64,000 nucleotides of DNA from Planctomycetota bacterium (GTDB lineage: Bacteria > Planctomycetota > JAJSAM01): NCBI GenBank assembly GCA_024274785.1, contig JAJSAM010000024.1:91880-155879 (forward strand), given 5' to 3'. Made by a program: the position numbers and the translations under genes. Positions 17,758 to 26,300 of the stretch are shown here, piece by piece. Every line of letters begins with the position of its first letter. The first letter of the stretch is position 1. Below the pieces are notes generated by a model, which saw only the letters and a list, made by a program, of their open reading frames with translations, made no database searches and was not told the DNA's origin.

Positions 17758-17915
17758 GGGCTCGCGCAAGAATAAGTTCGCAGGACCGAGAGCGCTGATG
17801 CGCCCGCCCGGCAAGGCGCGAGGAGCGCGCAACCTTACTGGTTTCAACCGACGAGCAACGCAGTTTAAGGGGATGCAGCAGCCCTCGAATCCCGAAGTTA
17901 TTCTTGCGCGGGCCC
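17758..17915 (-). repeat. Inverted-repeat element, copy R3 (complete, TAA duplication)
   Basis: A 158 bp element with near-perfect 18 bp terminal inverted repeats: GGGCTCGCGCAAGAATAA at 17758-17775 and TTATTCTTGCGCGGGCCC at 17898-17915 (one mismatch). The interior carries the family boxes on the minus strand (GCTGCATCCC, GTTGCTCGTCGG, GAAACCAGTAAGGTTGCG). It is flanked on both sides by TAA (17755-17757, the stop codon of the HEAT lipoprotein, and 17916-17918). This looks like a 3 bp target-site duplication. Confidence 0.8.
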
Positions 17916-17919
17916 TAAG

Positions 17920-17975
17920 GGGTCGTTTGGAAAGAACGGCTGCATTCGAGGGGCGCGGCGCCCCGGTATGCTTTG
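17920..17975 (+). repeat. Inverted-repeat element, copy R3b (left-end fragment)
   Basis: Straight after the TAA on the right of R3 comes GGGTCGTTTGGAAAG, a divergent copy of the GGGCCCGTCTGGAAA end, then GGCTGCATTCGAGGGGCG; similarity fades near 17975. If R3 is removed, this fragment would directly follow the original TAA stop codon. The remaining 150 bases up to 18126 hold no recognisable gene. Confidence 0.5.
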
Positions 17976-18126
17976 GACCCGTCACTTGCGATCGCCCTCC
18001 GGCCCACGATGGCCGGTCGGCTCGGAGTCGTGACATCCCTACTGACAGACTGGCAGTCATGACCCACCGCCGCATCGCGACAGGCTGGACCCGGCAGCGG
18101 GCACGAGGATTGCTTCGACGACGGCC

Positions 18127-18840
18127 ATGAACACTCTCGGCTTCTTCTACTTCATGCCCATCGAGTACTGGATCGTGATGGCGATCGCGGCAATCCCGTC
18201 GTTTTTCGCCTCGCTCTACGTGAAGGCGAAGTTTGCGAAGTACTCGAAAGTGACCACCTCGAGCGGCATGACCGGCGCCCGGGCCGCGCGCGCCGTCCTC
18301 GACGCGGCGGGGCTGCGCAGCGTCACCATCGAGCGGCGCGAGGGCTTTCTATCCGATCACTACGATCCTCGCGCCAAGGCCCTCCGCCTCTCTGCGAAGG
18401 TTCACGACGGGAACTCCGTCAGCAGCGTCGCGGTGGCCGCTCACGAAGCGGGACACGCCATGCAGGATGCGGACGGTTACGCTCCCCTCAAGCTCCGCTC
18501 GGCCCTGGTCCCGGTGGCCACGATCGGCAACAGCCTGTGGGTGCTGCCCTTCATGATCGGTCTGTTCACCGGTCTGACCAGCCTGATCTACGTATCCATC
18601 GCACTCTTCGGGGGGCTGGTGCTCTTTCAGCTCGTGACGCTTCCGACCGAGTTCGACGCGAGCCGCCGGGCCAAAGTGGAACTGGCGACCGCCGGCATCG
18701 TCCGCTCGGAGGAAGAGGCGAAGGGCGTGTCGTCGGTCCTCACCGCCGCGGCGATGACGTATGTGGCCGCCGCGCTCGCGGCCATCCTGCAACTGCTCTA
18801 TCTCCTCATGATCGCCTCATCGCGGGGTTCGCGGGACTGA
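18127..18840 (+). CDS. YugP-type zinc metallopeptidase (PF04298)
   Basis: A 237-residue integral membrane protein of the neutral zinc metallopeptidase family typified by YugP. It has an N-terminal helix (about 10-30), the catalytic AAHEAGHAMQ motif (HExxH), two central membrane helices (about 130-175), and a TLPTEFDASRRA segment whose Glu probably completes the metal site. A C-terminal helix follows. The active site should face the cytoplasm or membrane interface; substrates are unknown. The TGA stop is directly followed by inverted-repeat copy R4. Confidence 0.88.
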   Translation: MNTLGFFYFMPIEYWIVMAIAAIPSFFASLYVKAKFAKYSKVTTSSGMTGARAARAVLDAAGLRSVTIERREGFLSDHYDPRAKALRLSAKVHDGNSVSSVAVAAHEAGHAMQDADGYAPLKLRSALVPVATIGNSLWVLPFMIGLFTGLTSLIYVSIALFGGLVLFQLVTLPTEFDASRRAKVELATAGIVRSEEEAKGVSSVLTAAAMTYVAAALAAILQLLYLLMIASSRGSRD

Positions 18841-19015
18841 GGGGCCGTCCGGGAATACCTGCTGCATTCGTAGGCCGCCGCATCCCGCTGCGCCTGGTTG
18901 CTCGTCGGTGGAGACCTGTAAGGTTGCGCGCTCCTCGCGTCTTGCCGGGCGGGCGCAGCCGCGCTCCCGGTGCTGCGAACATGTTCCTGCGCGAGCCCAT
19001 CTTTCCAGACGAGCC
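18841..19015 (+). repeat. Inverted-repeat element, copy R4 (two right ends)
   Basis: It starts GGGGCCGTCCGGGAATA right after the TGA stop of the metallopeptidase gene. It carries the family interior (CTGCATTCG, CGCATCCCGC, GTTGCTCGTCGG, TGTAAGGTTGCGCGCTCCTCGCG) and shows two successive right ends: CCTGCGCGAGCCC ending at 18998 (R3 type) and TTTCCAGACGAGCCC ending at 19015 (R1 type). It lies between convergent genes, ending 15 bases before the priA stop codon. Confidence 0.7.
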
Positions 19016-19030
19016 CGGAGCGAGACCTGG

Positions 19031-21256
19031 CTACATCATCGAGGTCGGGTCGACGTCCAGGATGACCTCCACTCCCTGACGTCCGCCCGATCGCCGTCCC
19101 CGCAGCAGCGCGACCGCCCGCTGGACTTCCGCGGGACCGTTCGCCTTGACCACCACCTGGCGGCGAAAGCGCTCTTTCACGCGTTCGATGGGGGGGATGG
19201 CGGGTCCGAGCACCCGCGCCGCCCCCGAGTCGAGCTCTGAGCGGAGGATGTCCACCACCTCCATGGCCCGTTTCTTCACCGAGGGCAGCTTCTTCCCCTG
19301 GATCACGGCGAGCAGGATGCGGCCGAACGGCGGATAGCCGAACGCCTTGCGCTGGCGCAACTCCTCCTCGGCAAAGGCGAGGTAGTCGTGCTTCGCCGCG
19401 GCCAGAAGGGCGGGCTGGCCGGCGCGGAAGGTCTGGACCACCACGCGGCCTCCGCGCTCGCCACGTCCGGTCCGTCCGGAAACCTGGGCGATCAACTGGA
19501 AGGTGCGCTCCGCCGCCCGGAAGTCGGGGAGTCGCAGTGAGGTGTCCGCATCCACCACGCCGACCGCGGTGATCCCGGTGAAGTGGAGCCCCTTGGCGAT
19601 CATCTGCGTGCCGACCAGGATGTCGACTTCCCCGCGTCCCACCTTGTCGAGCACCTGTTCGTAGGAGTCCCGCGTGGTCATGGTGTCGGAGTCCATCCGC
19701 GCCACCCGGCTCTCCGGATAAAGCGCGCTGATCTCCGACTCGACTTTCTCCGTGCCGAAACCGCGGTGTTTCAGCCCGGGCTGGCGACAGGCGGGACAAT
19801 CCGGTGGGACGCGGCGTTCGTATCCGCAGAGGTGGCAGATGGCGCGGTCGTGGCCCTGGTGATAGGTCAGCGTCACAGAGCAGTTCTCGCACTCGAGGCT
19901 CTCGCCGCAGCGACGGCAACTGAGGATCGTCGTGAACCCCCGCCGATTGAGAAAGAGCATGGCCTGCTCGCCCCGCTTCATCGATTCCGTGAGTACCGCG
20001 CGAAGCCGTCGCGAGAAGTGAGTGAACCGTTTCACCTCGTCCATCTCCCGCCCCATGTCGATGATCTCCACCGGGGGAAGGGAACCGCCGCCGACCCGGG
20101 CGGTGAGCCGGAGCATGCGGTACTTGCCGGTCAAGGCATTGTGGTAGGACTCGAGCGCGGGCGTGGCCGAGCCGAGGATGACGCTGGCGTTCGCCTCCCG
20201 CGCCCGCACCACCGCCACGTCGCGTGCGTGGTAGCGCGGCGCCCGACCCTGCTTGAACGACGAGTCGTGCTCCTCGTCCACCACGATCAGCCCGAGATTC
20301 GGGACCGGCGCGAAGACGGCGGAACGGGGGCCCACCACCACGTCCACCCGTCCGGCCTGAGTGGCCTTCCACCACCGGCGCCGCTCTGCTTCCGACTGCG
20401 CGCTGTGCAGCACCGCCACGCGATCGAAGCGGCTGCGGAAGCGGCGCACCGTCTGCGGCGTCAGGGCGATCTCGGGCACGAGGATGATGGCCTGACGGCC
20501 GCGGCGGCGGCATTCCTCGATGGCTTGCAGGTAGACCTCGGTCTTGCCGGACCCGGTGATGCCGAAGAGGAGGAACACGGCAAAAACCTCGTCGGCGATG
20601 GCGCCTCCGATCGCGCGGATGGATGCGCTCTGCTCTTCGGTGGGATCGTGGGGCGCCTCTTTCGTCGCCGCGGGTTCGTTCAAGGGGTCGGTTTCCAGGC
20701 GGATCCGCTTGAGGCGGATGAATCCCTTCTTCATGAGCGTTTCCGCGGGAGAGCGGGAAGACACGGCTTTCGAGAGGACCTGCGGGAGGGGGACCGCCTT
20801 TCGCTCCTTCGCCAGAAGCCGCAGAATTCGCGCCTGTTTCGCCTGCCGATCGGGCAACTCCTCCGCGATTTCAAGGGCCCTCTCCGGGGGCACCGCGAGT
20901 TCCGCGTGGGCTACGCTCCGGGCGGCCCGGCCGTGCTTGACGCCGGAGGGGAGCGCGGCGTCGAGGGCCTCTCCGAAGGAGCAACCGTAGTACCTCGAGA
21001 TAAAGCGGCAGAGGGCCAGGACATCCGGAGCGAGGACCGGGCCGTCATCGAGGAACGCGGTCACCTGCTTCAGCTTCTTGAACGTGCAACTCTCCGGTCG
21101 CCCGACGACGAAGCCTCGCATCTCCCCCCGCCGTCCGAACGGCACCATGACCCGCCGGCCGGGCACGGCGGCCTCTTCCAGGCCCTCGGGGATCAGGTAG
21201 GTGTAGGTCTGATCCACCGGCAGCGGGAGCGCGACTTCGACGAGAGCAGGGGGCAT
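19031..21256 (-). CDS. priA: Primosomal protein N', replication restart helicase PriA
   Basis: PriA recognises stalled or recombined forks and reloads the replicative helicase. The 741-residue protein has the N-terminal DNA-binding domain, Walker A GITGSGKTEVY, a DEEH Walker B, and a zinc region with paired CxxC motifs (CRRC, CENC, CHLC, CPAC). The helicase C-terminal domain contains GTQMIAKGLHF and a QVSGRTGRGERGG motif. I chose ATG 21256, which starts the standard N terminus (PPALVEVALPLPVDQTY). The frame is open further upstream, but that part overlaps the divergent gene at 21287. With radA and dprA it makes three recombination genes in the left third. Confidence 0.96.
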   Translation of the reverse strand: MPPALVEVALPLPVDQTYTYLIPEGLEEAAVPGRRVMVPFGRRGEMRGFVVGRPESCTFKKLKQVTAFLDDGPVLAPDVLALCRFISRYYGCSFGEALDAALPSGVKHGRAARSVAHAELAVPPERALEIAEELPDRQAKQARILRLLAKERKAVPLPQVLSKAVSSRSPAETLMKKGFIRLKRIRLETDPLNEPAATKEAPHDPTEEQSASIRAIGGAIADEVFAVFLLFGITGSGKTEVYLQAIEECRRRGRQAIILVPEIALTPQTVRRFRSRFDRVAVLHSAQSEAERRRWWKATQAGRVDVVVGPRSAVFAPVPNLGLIVVDEEHDSSFKQGRAPRYHARDVAVVRAREANASVILGSATPALESYHNALTGKYRMLRLTARVGGGSLPPVEIIDMGREMDEVKRFTHFSRRLRAVLTESMKRGEQAMLFLNRRGFTTILSCRRCGESLECENCSVTLTYHQGHDRAICHLCGYERRVPPDCPACRQPGLKHRGFGTEKVESEISALYPESRVARMDSDTMTTRDSYEQVLDKVGRGEVDILVGTQMIAKGLHFTGITAVGVVDADTSLRLPDFRAAERTFQLIAQVSGRTGRGERGGRVVVQTFRAGQPALLAAAKHDYLAFAEEELRQRKAFGYPPFGRILLAVIQGKKLPSVKKRAMEVVDILRSELDSGAARVLGPAIPPIERVKERFRRQVVVKANGPAEVQRAVALLRGRRSGGRQGVEVILDVDPTSMM

Positions 21257-21286
21257 GGGCACAAGCCTACCGCCTGGGAGCGACAC

Positions 21287-22198
21287 ATGGGAACATGGGC
21301 TGATATGATCTCGATCAGCACCACCTGGAACTACCATCGCCACGGGGCGATCGGGCCCGCCGTCCGCGAAATCGCCGACCTCGGTTTCACCGGTGTGGAG
21401 ATCCGCGCCAAGGGGCCGGTGCCTGATCACCGGACCGGCGGGCAGTCCATCCGCGAGGGACGGATGCGTTGTTTATCGGTCCACGCCCCGCTGATGCCCG
21501 GACCCTGGCACGATGGCGATCCTACGCGGGACTTCGCCTCGACCGACGACGTCCGGCGTTCGCGTGCGGTGCAGGCCGTCCTGACCGCGGTGCCCGCGGC
21601 GGCGGCGGCCGGTGCGGAAATCGTCGTCCTGCACGCCGGGGAGGTCGAGATGGATCGGGCTGCGGAGCGCCAGGAAGAGTGGCTCGCTCTCGCCGTGGCC
21701 GGCCACGACATCGGCGAGTTCGTGGCCGCGGCCCTCGCGGAGCGGAGAAGGCGGCGGGACGTCCACCTCGAAGCCGCCGCGCGCAGTCTGTTCGATCTCG
21801 GCCGCGCCGCGCCGGACGTCACCTTCGCCATCGAGGGACGGCTCCACTTTCACGAGATCCCGGACCTCGAAGAGGTGGAGTTGCTCCTCTCCGATGCAGC
21901 GGGGCGCCGCGTGGCCTTCTGGCACGACACCGGACACGCGGAACTCCTCGGGAAACTCGGCGTGACGGATTCCGAGGCCTGGCTCGATCGGTTCGGAAGC
22001 CGGACCGCCGGGATCCACCTGCACGATGTGATGGGTACGCAGGACCACCTGCCGCCGGGCGGGGGAGAGATCGACTGGCGCGCCATCGCTCACTCTGTGG
22101 GGATGGGAATGGCGAAAGTCATGGAGGTCCATCGCCGGCACGCCGCCGGAGAGCTCCTGCGGGGAGCAGACCACCTCGCCTCGGTCGGCATCGCGTAG
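21287..22198 (+). CDS. Sugar phosphate isomerase/epimerase-like (AP endonuclease 2 TIM barrel)
   Basis: A 303-residue TIM-barrel protein of the xylose-isomerase-like/AP-endonuclease-2 superfamily. Supporting features are an early ISTTWNY strand, GFTGVEIRAKG, SVHAPL, EIVVLHAGE, FAIEGRLHFHEIPD, FWHDTGHAELLG and GIHLHDVMG, holding the His, Glu and Asp residues that usually bind a divalent metal. The substrate cannot be told. ATG 21287 has GGGAG about eight bases upstream; an ATG at 21305 is an alternative. Only 30 bases separate it from divergent priA, so the promoters must overlap the coding starts. Confidence 0.8.
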   Translation: MGTWADMISISTTWNYHRHGAIGPAVREIADLGFTGVEIRAKGPVPDHRTGGQSIREGRMRCLSVHAPLMPGPWHDGDPTRDFASTDDVRRSRAVQAVLTAVPAAAAAGAEIVVLHAGEVEMDRAAERQEEWLALAVAGHDIGEFVAAALAERRRRRDVHLEAAARSLFDLGRAAPDVTFAIEGRLHFHEIPDLEEVELLLSDAAGRRVAFWHDTGHAELLGKLGVTDSEAWLDRFGSRTAGIHLHDVMGTQDHLPPGGGEIDWRAIAHSVGMGMAKVMEVHRRHAAGELLRGADHLASVGIA

Positions 22199-22228
22199 GG
22201 GGCTTCGCCAGTCATTCCCGAACCGGTG

Positions 22229-22258
22229 TTGGCATCGCCGGTCCACCTGGCGTACCAT
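22229..22258 (+). promoter_or_regulatory. Sigma-70-type promoter of the CDGSH gene
   Basis: TTGGCA (22229-22234) and TACCAT (22253-22258) are spaced 18 bases apart, with GGCG just before the -10. The predicted transcript would begin about 26 bases before the ATG at 22291, leaving room for its AGGAGG site. Confidence 0.5.
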
Positions 22259-22290
22259 CACGCGGATTCCTCTGGAGAAAAGGAGGCGGG

Positions 22291-22527
22291 ATGCGCCACT
22301 ACCAGGTTCCCTTTGTCGTCGATGAGAATGCGGGCACGCGGGCCATCTGTGCGTGCGGCCGGTCCGACAGCCGGCCCTACTGCGACGGCAGTCACTTCGG
22401 CACGAACCAGCAGCCCTTCATGGTGAAGCTCGACGAGCCGAAGACGGTGGCCTGGTGCGGCTGCCGGAGGTCCCGAAAGCTGCCGTACTGCGATGGAACG
22501 CACGCGAAGGCGCGAGACCGCGAATAG
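22291..22527 (+). CDS. Double CDGSH iron-sulfur domain protein
   Basis: A 78-residue protein with two CDGSH-type [2Fe-2S] motifs: CACGRSDSRPYCDGSH (about 23-38) and CGCRRSRKLPYCDGTH (about 56-71), each with the three Cys and one His ligands. Such small tandem CDGSH proteins are cytoplasmic in bacteria and are linked to redox or iron-sulfur handling. A strong AGGAGG lies at 22281-22286. It sits just upstream of a ferritin gene, an iron-related pairing, but each appears to have its own promoter. Confidence 0.93.
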   Translation: MRHYQVPFVVDENAGTRAICACGRSDSRPYCDGSHFGTNQQPFMVKLDEPKTVAWCGCRRSRKLPYCDGTHAKARDRE

Positions 22528-22638
22528 GGCGCCGCGAACCGGGTGCGGCGGTCCCGGTTCGAGACGGTTGTCGAACGGCGAGCGCAATGTCGCCCGGTGT
22601 GGTCGGGAAGTTCGGTTCCGGTTCGGGGCATCGTGGCG

Positions 22639-22644
22639 TAGAAT
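22639..22644 (+). promoter_or_regulatory. Candidate -10 box of the ferritin gene
   Basis: TAGAAT in the context CGTGGCGTAGAATC lies 36 bases before the ferritin ATG. The same extended context recurs before the 57617 gene (CGTGGCGTATAATC). The -35 region (TTCCGG at 22616-22621, spacing 17) is weak. Confidence 0.4.
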
Positions 22645-22680
22645 CCGCGGTCCCGAGAACAGATATCAGAGAGGAATGAG

Positions 22681-23211
22681 ATGCTGAGCGACGCACTTCT
22701 GACAAAATTCAACGAGCAGATCGGGATCGAGTTCGAGTCGAGCAACCTCTATCTGCAGATGAGTTCCTGGTGTGGATTCAACGGTCTCGATGGGTGCGCC
22801 GCCTTCCTGCGGGAGCACAGCGCGGAGGAAATGGACCACATGTTCCGCCTCTTCGACTACGTGAACGAAACCGGCGCGAAGGCGCTCATTCCCGCCCTCT
22901 CGAGGCCCCGGTCCGAGTTCGAGTCGATCCGCGACGTCTTCGAGACCACCTACAAGCACGAGCAGTTCGTCACCGGCAAGATCAACGAACTGGTGCATGC
23001 CGCCTTCACCGAGCACGATTACTCCGCCTTCAACTTCCTGCAGTGGTACGTGGCGGAGCAGCACGAGGAGGAGGCCCTCTTCAAGAAGGTCATCGACCTG
23101 GTCGACATGGTCGGCACCGACGGTCAGGGCCTGTTCTACCTGGACCGCGAGATCAGCAAGGTCCAGGGCTCGGCGAGCCCTTCCGATGCGCCTCCGGGTG
23201 GAGGAGCGTAG
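22681..23211 (+). CDS. Ferritin (FtnA-like)
   Basis: A 176-residue non-heme ferritin that oxidises Fe(II) and stores iron in a 24-subunit shell in the cytoplasm. The four-helix ferroxidase pattern is visible: Glu17 in GIEFESSNLY, the ExxH pair in AEEMDHMFRLF, Glu residues in TYKHEQF, and the AEQHEEEALF helix. The length is that of FtnA plus a short Gly/Pro-rich tail. A GAGGAATGAG ribosome site precedes the ATG. The CDGSH gene lies immediately upstream. No Fur box was recognised, though I could not search systematically. Confidence 0.95.
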   Translation: MLSDALLTKFNEQIGIEFESSNLYLQMSSWCGFNGLDGCAAFLREHSAEEMDHMFRLFDYVNETGAKALIPALSRPRSEFESIRDVFETTYKHEQFVTGKINELVHAAFTEHDYSAFNFLQWYVAEQHEEEALFKKVIDLVDMVGTDGQGLFYLDREISKVQGSASPSDAPPGGGA

Positions 23212-23303
23212 CCCGCCTTTCCCACCATTGCCGACGATCTGAGGGTCGGCCCTTGTCCCGACCGTGCCGGTCCCCATCTCGAGTGCGGGGCGCAGCGACT
23301 GCT

Positions 23304-26300
23304 TCACGGCTTCACTGCGTCCTCTGCTCCGATCGGGATTCGCACCGTAAACACGCTCCCGACTCCCACGCGGCTCTCCACCGAGATACTCCCCCCGACC
23401 CCCTCCACTACCGCCTTGCACATCGCCAGGCCGAGTCCGGTACCGCCTGTCCTGGTTGAGAAATTCGGGTGGAACAGGCGGGCCATGTCCTCTTCGGGAA
23501 TGCCGATGCCGGTGTCGCCAAAGGAGACTTCGACCAGTTCCCGGGAGGCCCCTTCGAACCGGGCGGTGATCACTCCGGTCCGGATTGTCATGGTTCCGCC
23601 GCCCTGCTCCATGGCCTGTACCGCGTTGGTGGCCAGGTTCACGAGGACCCGCTTCAACTCCTCCGGGTCCGCGATGACCTCCGGCGTGTCTTCGAGTTCC
23701 TCCACGATCGTTACCGCAGTCAGGCCGGTATAGAGTCCGGCGACCTCTCTCGCCAGGGCCGTGAGGTTGGTCGGCCGGCGCTCCGTGAGGGGCAGACGGG
23801 CAAAGGCGCTGAACTCGCCGGCGATCCGCGTCAGGCTCTCGGTCTGCCGGATGATGGTGTCCACTCCCCGGGCGAGGATATCCCCGAAGTCCTCGTGCCG
23901 GTCCCGGAACGCCCGCAGGATGTGCTGGGCGGAGAGGCGCATCGGAGTGAGAGGGTTCTTGATCTCGTGGGCGATCTGCTTCGCCATTTCCCGCCAGGCG
24001 GCGTCCCGCTCCGCGGCGACGATCTGTTCCCGGCTGGTTCGCAGGTCCTCGGTCATCTGGTTGAAGGAGTCCACCAGGTAGCCGAACTCGTCCCGGGAAC
24101 GGCGGGGGATCCGGTAGTCGAGGTCGCCGGCGGAAAGTTGCCGCGTGGCGGTCGCCAGTTCCTCGATGGGGGAGGAGATCCTGCGGGCCAGCACCATGCC
24201 GATGAAAACCACCACCAGGAGGATCAGGAGGTACAGGGCGAGGATGAGCGAGTAACGCCGGGCCAGTTCCCGGTCCACCGCATCCTGCCCGAAGATCAGG
24301 GGCAGGCTGATGGCCCCGATGGCTTCTCCTCGATCGTCCCGGATGGGGCTGTAGCCGACGAGGTAGGAGTACCCGCCGGCAGTCTCCGGAGAAGCGAAGA
24401 ACTCCCGTCCGAGCAGGATGGTCTCGAGCCAGGCCCGGCCCGAGAGCCGGTCGCTGAAAAGCTCCGTGGCAAAGAGCCCCGGCTCGGAGGAGGCGACGAG
24501 CGGCGCTCCCCAGGCGCCCCCCGCACCGGGGACGAACAGGTTTACTTCCAGGCCGAGCCGGCTGCCGATCTCCTTCAGGTCCTCATCGTCGACGAACTGC
24601 CGGATATCCGCGATCCGTCGCCCGGATTCCGCCGCCGCCGCGAGCCGGCCGGTGATCTTCCGGCGGGCGAGCTCACCGCGTACGATTCTCACTCCGCGCC
24701 GCAGAGTCTCCTGCATGCCGTCCTCGATCGACTCCCGCGCGAAAGTCCGGTTCACTTCCGCGAGGAGCATCACCGGGACGGCTGACACGATCAGGTAGGA
24801 GAGCAAGAGCTTGTGCTGGAACTTGATCTCGAGTTTGCGGAGTGGGATCAGAGCTCGCGCCGCGCTGATGACCAGGGCGGCGAGCGCGTTCACGAGGAGG
24901 AACTGGAAGAAGGAGAGCAGGAGCCCGCGCTCGTCCCGTGAGCGGAAACCGACGCTCATCATTCCGGTGATTCGCCCTTCCGTAATCCGGGGGCGATACA
25001 GGTTGATCCAGGTGCCGCCGCCGATCTTTTCCCGAAACCAGAAGAGCGGGAGTTTTTCGGCGAGAATTGCGCGAGTCACTTCCCGATCGGCCCGGTGGAC
25101 GCCGGGGTAATCCGGGTTCGTGGTGCGGGCGAGCCGATCGCCGTCATACTCCGAGTAGAAGAGTTCGCGACGGTCCGCGCCGAGCGCATCCTCCTCGACC
25201 GGGCGGAGGATCTCCGGCCGCCGGGCATCGCTCTCCGAGGCCAGGCGAACGATGAGTTGCGCCACGAAATCCCCCTCCTCGGAAAAGACCGGAGCCTGGG
25301 CCACCAGGAAGCGGGCCCGGCGGTCCCCGAGATCCACCCAGTGCCACCAGGTGACGAGGGATTCGAGCGATGTCCCGGTGAGCGGGCCCGGGACCAGGTC
25401 GAGGGGCGGCATGTCGATCTCGAAGTGGGAAAGGGACTTTTCGCCGGTGCGGTCCCGGATGAGGAGGTCGCAGCCCTGGGGCAGGCGGGACAGGGGGCTG
25501 CGGGCCCACAGCCGGAAGGCCAGCTCCCGGGGCGGATCTTCAAGAGATGCTTTCAGCAGCGAGATGAGCCAGGGATCTTCGGCCATCCCCTCGAGATCGG
25601 CCTTCAATCGGTTTTCGAAGTTCAGTTCCCGTGTGTGGAGGAACAGTTCGCGCGCCTCCTCCTCCACATCCGCGCGAGTCTCCCGCCAGGTCTCTACCAG
25701 GAACGGCGGAAAGGCCAGGACGGTGGCGAGCACGGTCAGGATGAAGAAGCGGATTCCCGGTGAAAGACGGTTCCAACCGGAGATCAGGAAGGAACCGCCG
25801 GTCAACGCCACCGCCATGATCCCGACCGCGGTCGGCTGCAGTCCGGAGATCCCCTGGATCGCCAGAAACCAGACCGGCCCGGTCAGCAACAGGAAGATCC
25901 GTCGGCGAGTGGGACTCGAGCCGGCGAGCAGGCGGACGGGGATGAGGATGAAGGCGGCCAGCATCGGCAGGAGGGCGAGCGTCACGAGAAACAGCCCGGC
26001 GAGCAACAGGCTCCCGGCCGTGCCCGGCAGCAGCGAGTGCTCCTGGAAGAAGACCACGGTCGAGTTGAACACGAGGAGGTGCATCAACTCGAGCCAGAGC
26101 TGGATCGATACCGTGGAGGCGGCGAATCCGGCGATGAGAAGCGGCAGCCCCCGCTTCAGGTCGGGCCGTTCCGGGGCCAGAGCACGGGCCTTTCGCTCGA
26201 GCAGTTTCAGCGCCGCAATCGCGAAGAGCATCGTGAAGAGGCCTGTGATCAGGAAGTCGCCGGGCGAGTGCAGCAGGCCGAGATCCAACCCCGGCACTTC

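Noticed and set aside
19583..21286. Long plus-strand frame upstream of the isomerase-like gene
   Set aside because: It is the complement of priA, which has unmistakable helicase motifs. Only the part from 21287 has its own family match and ribosome site.
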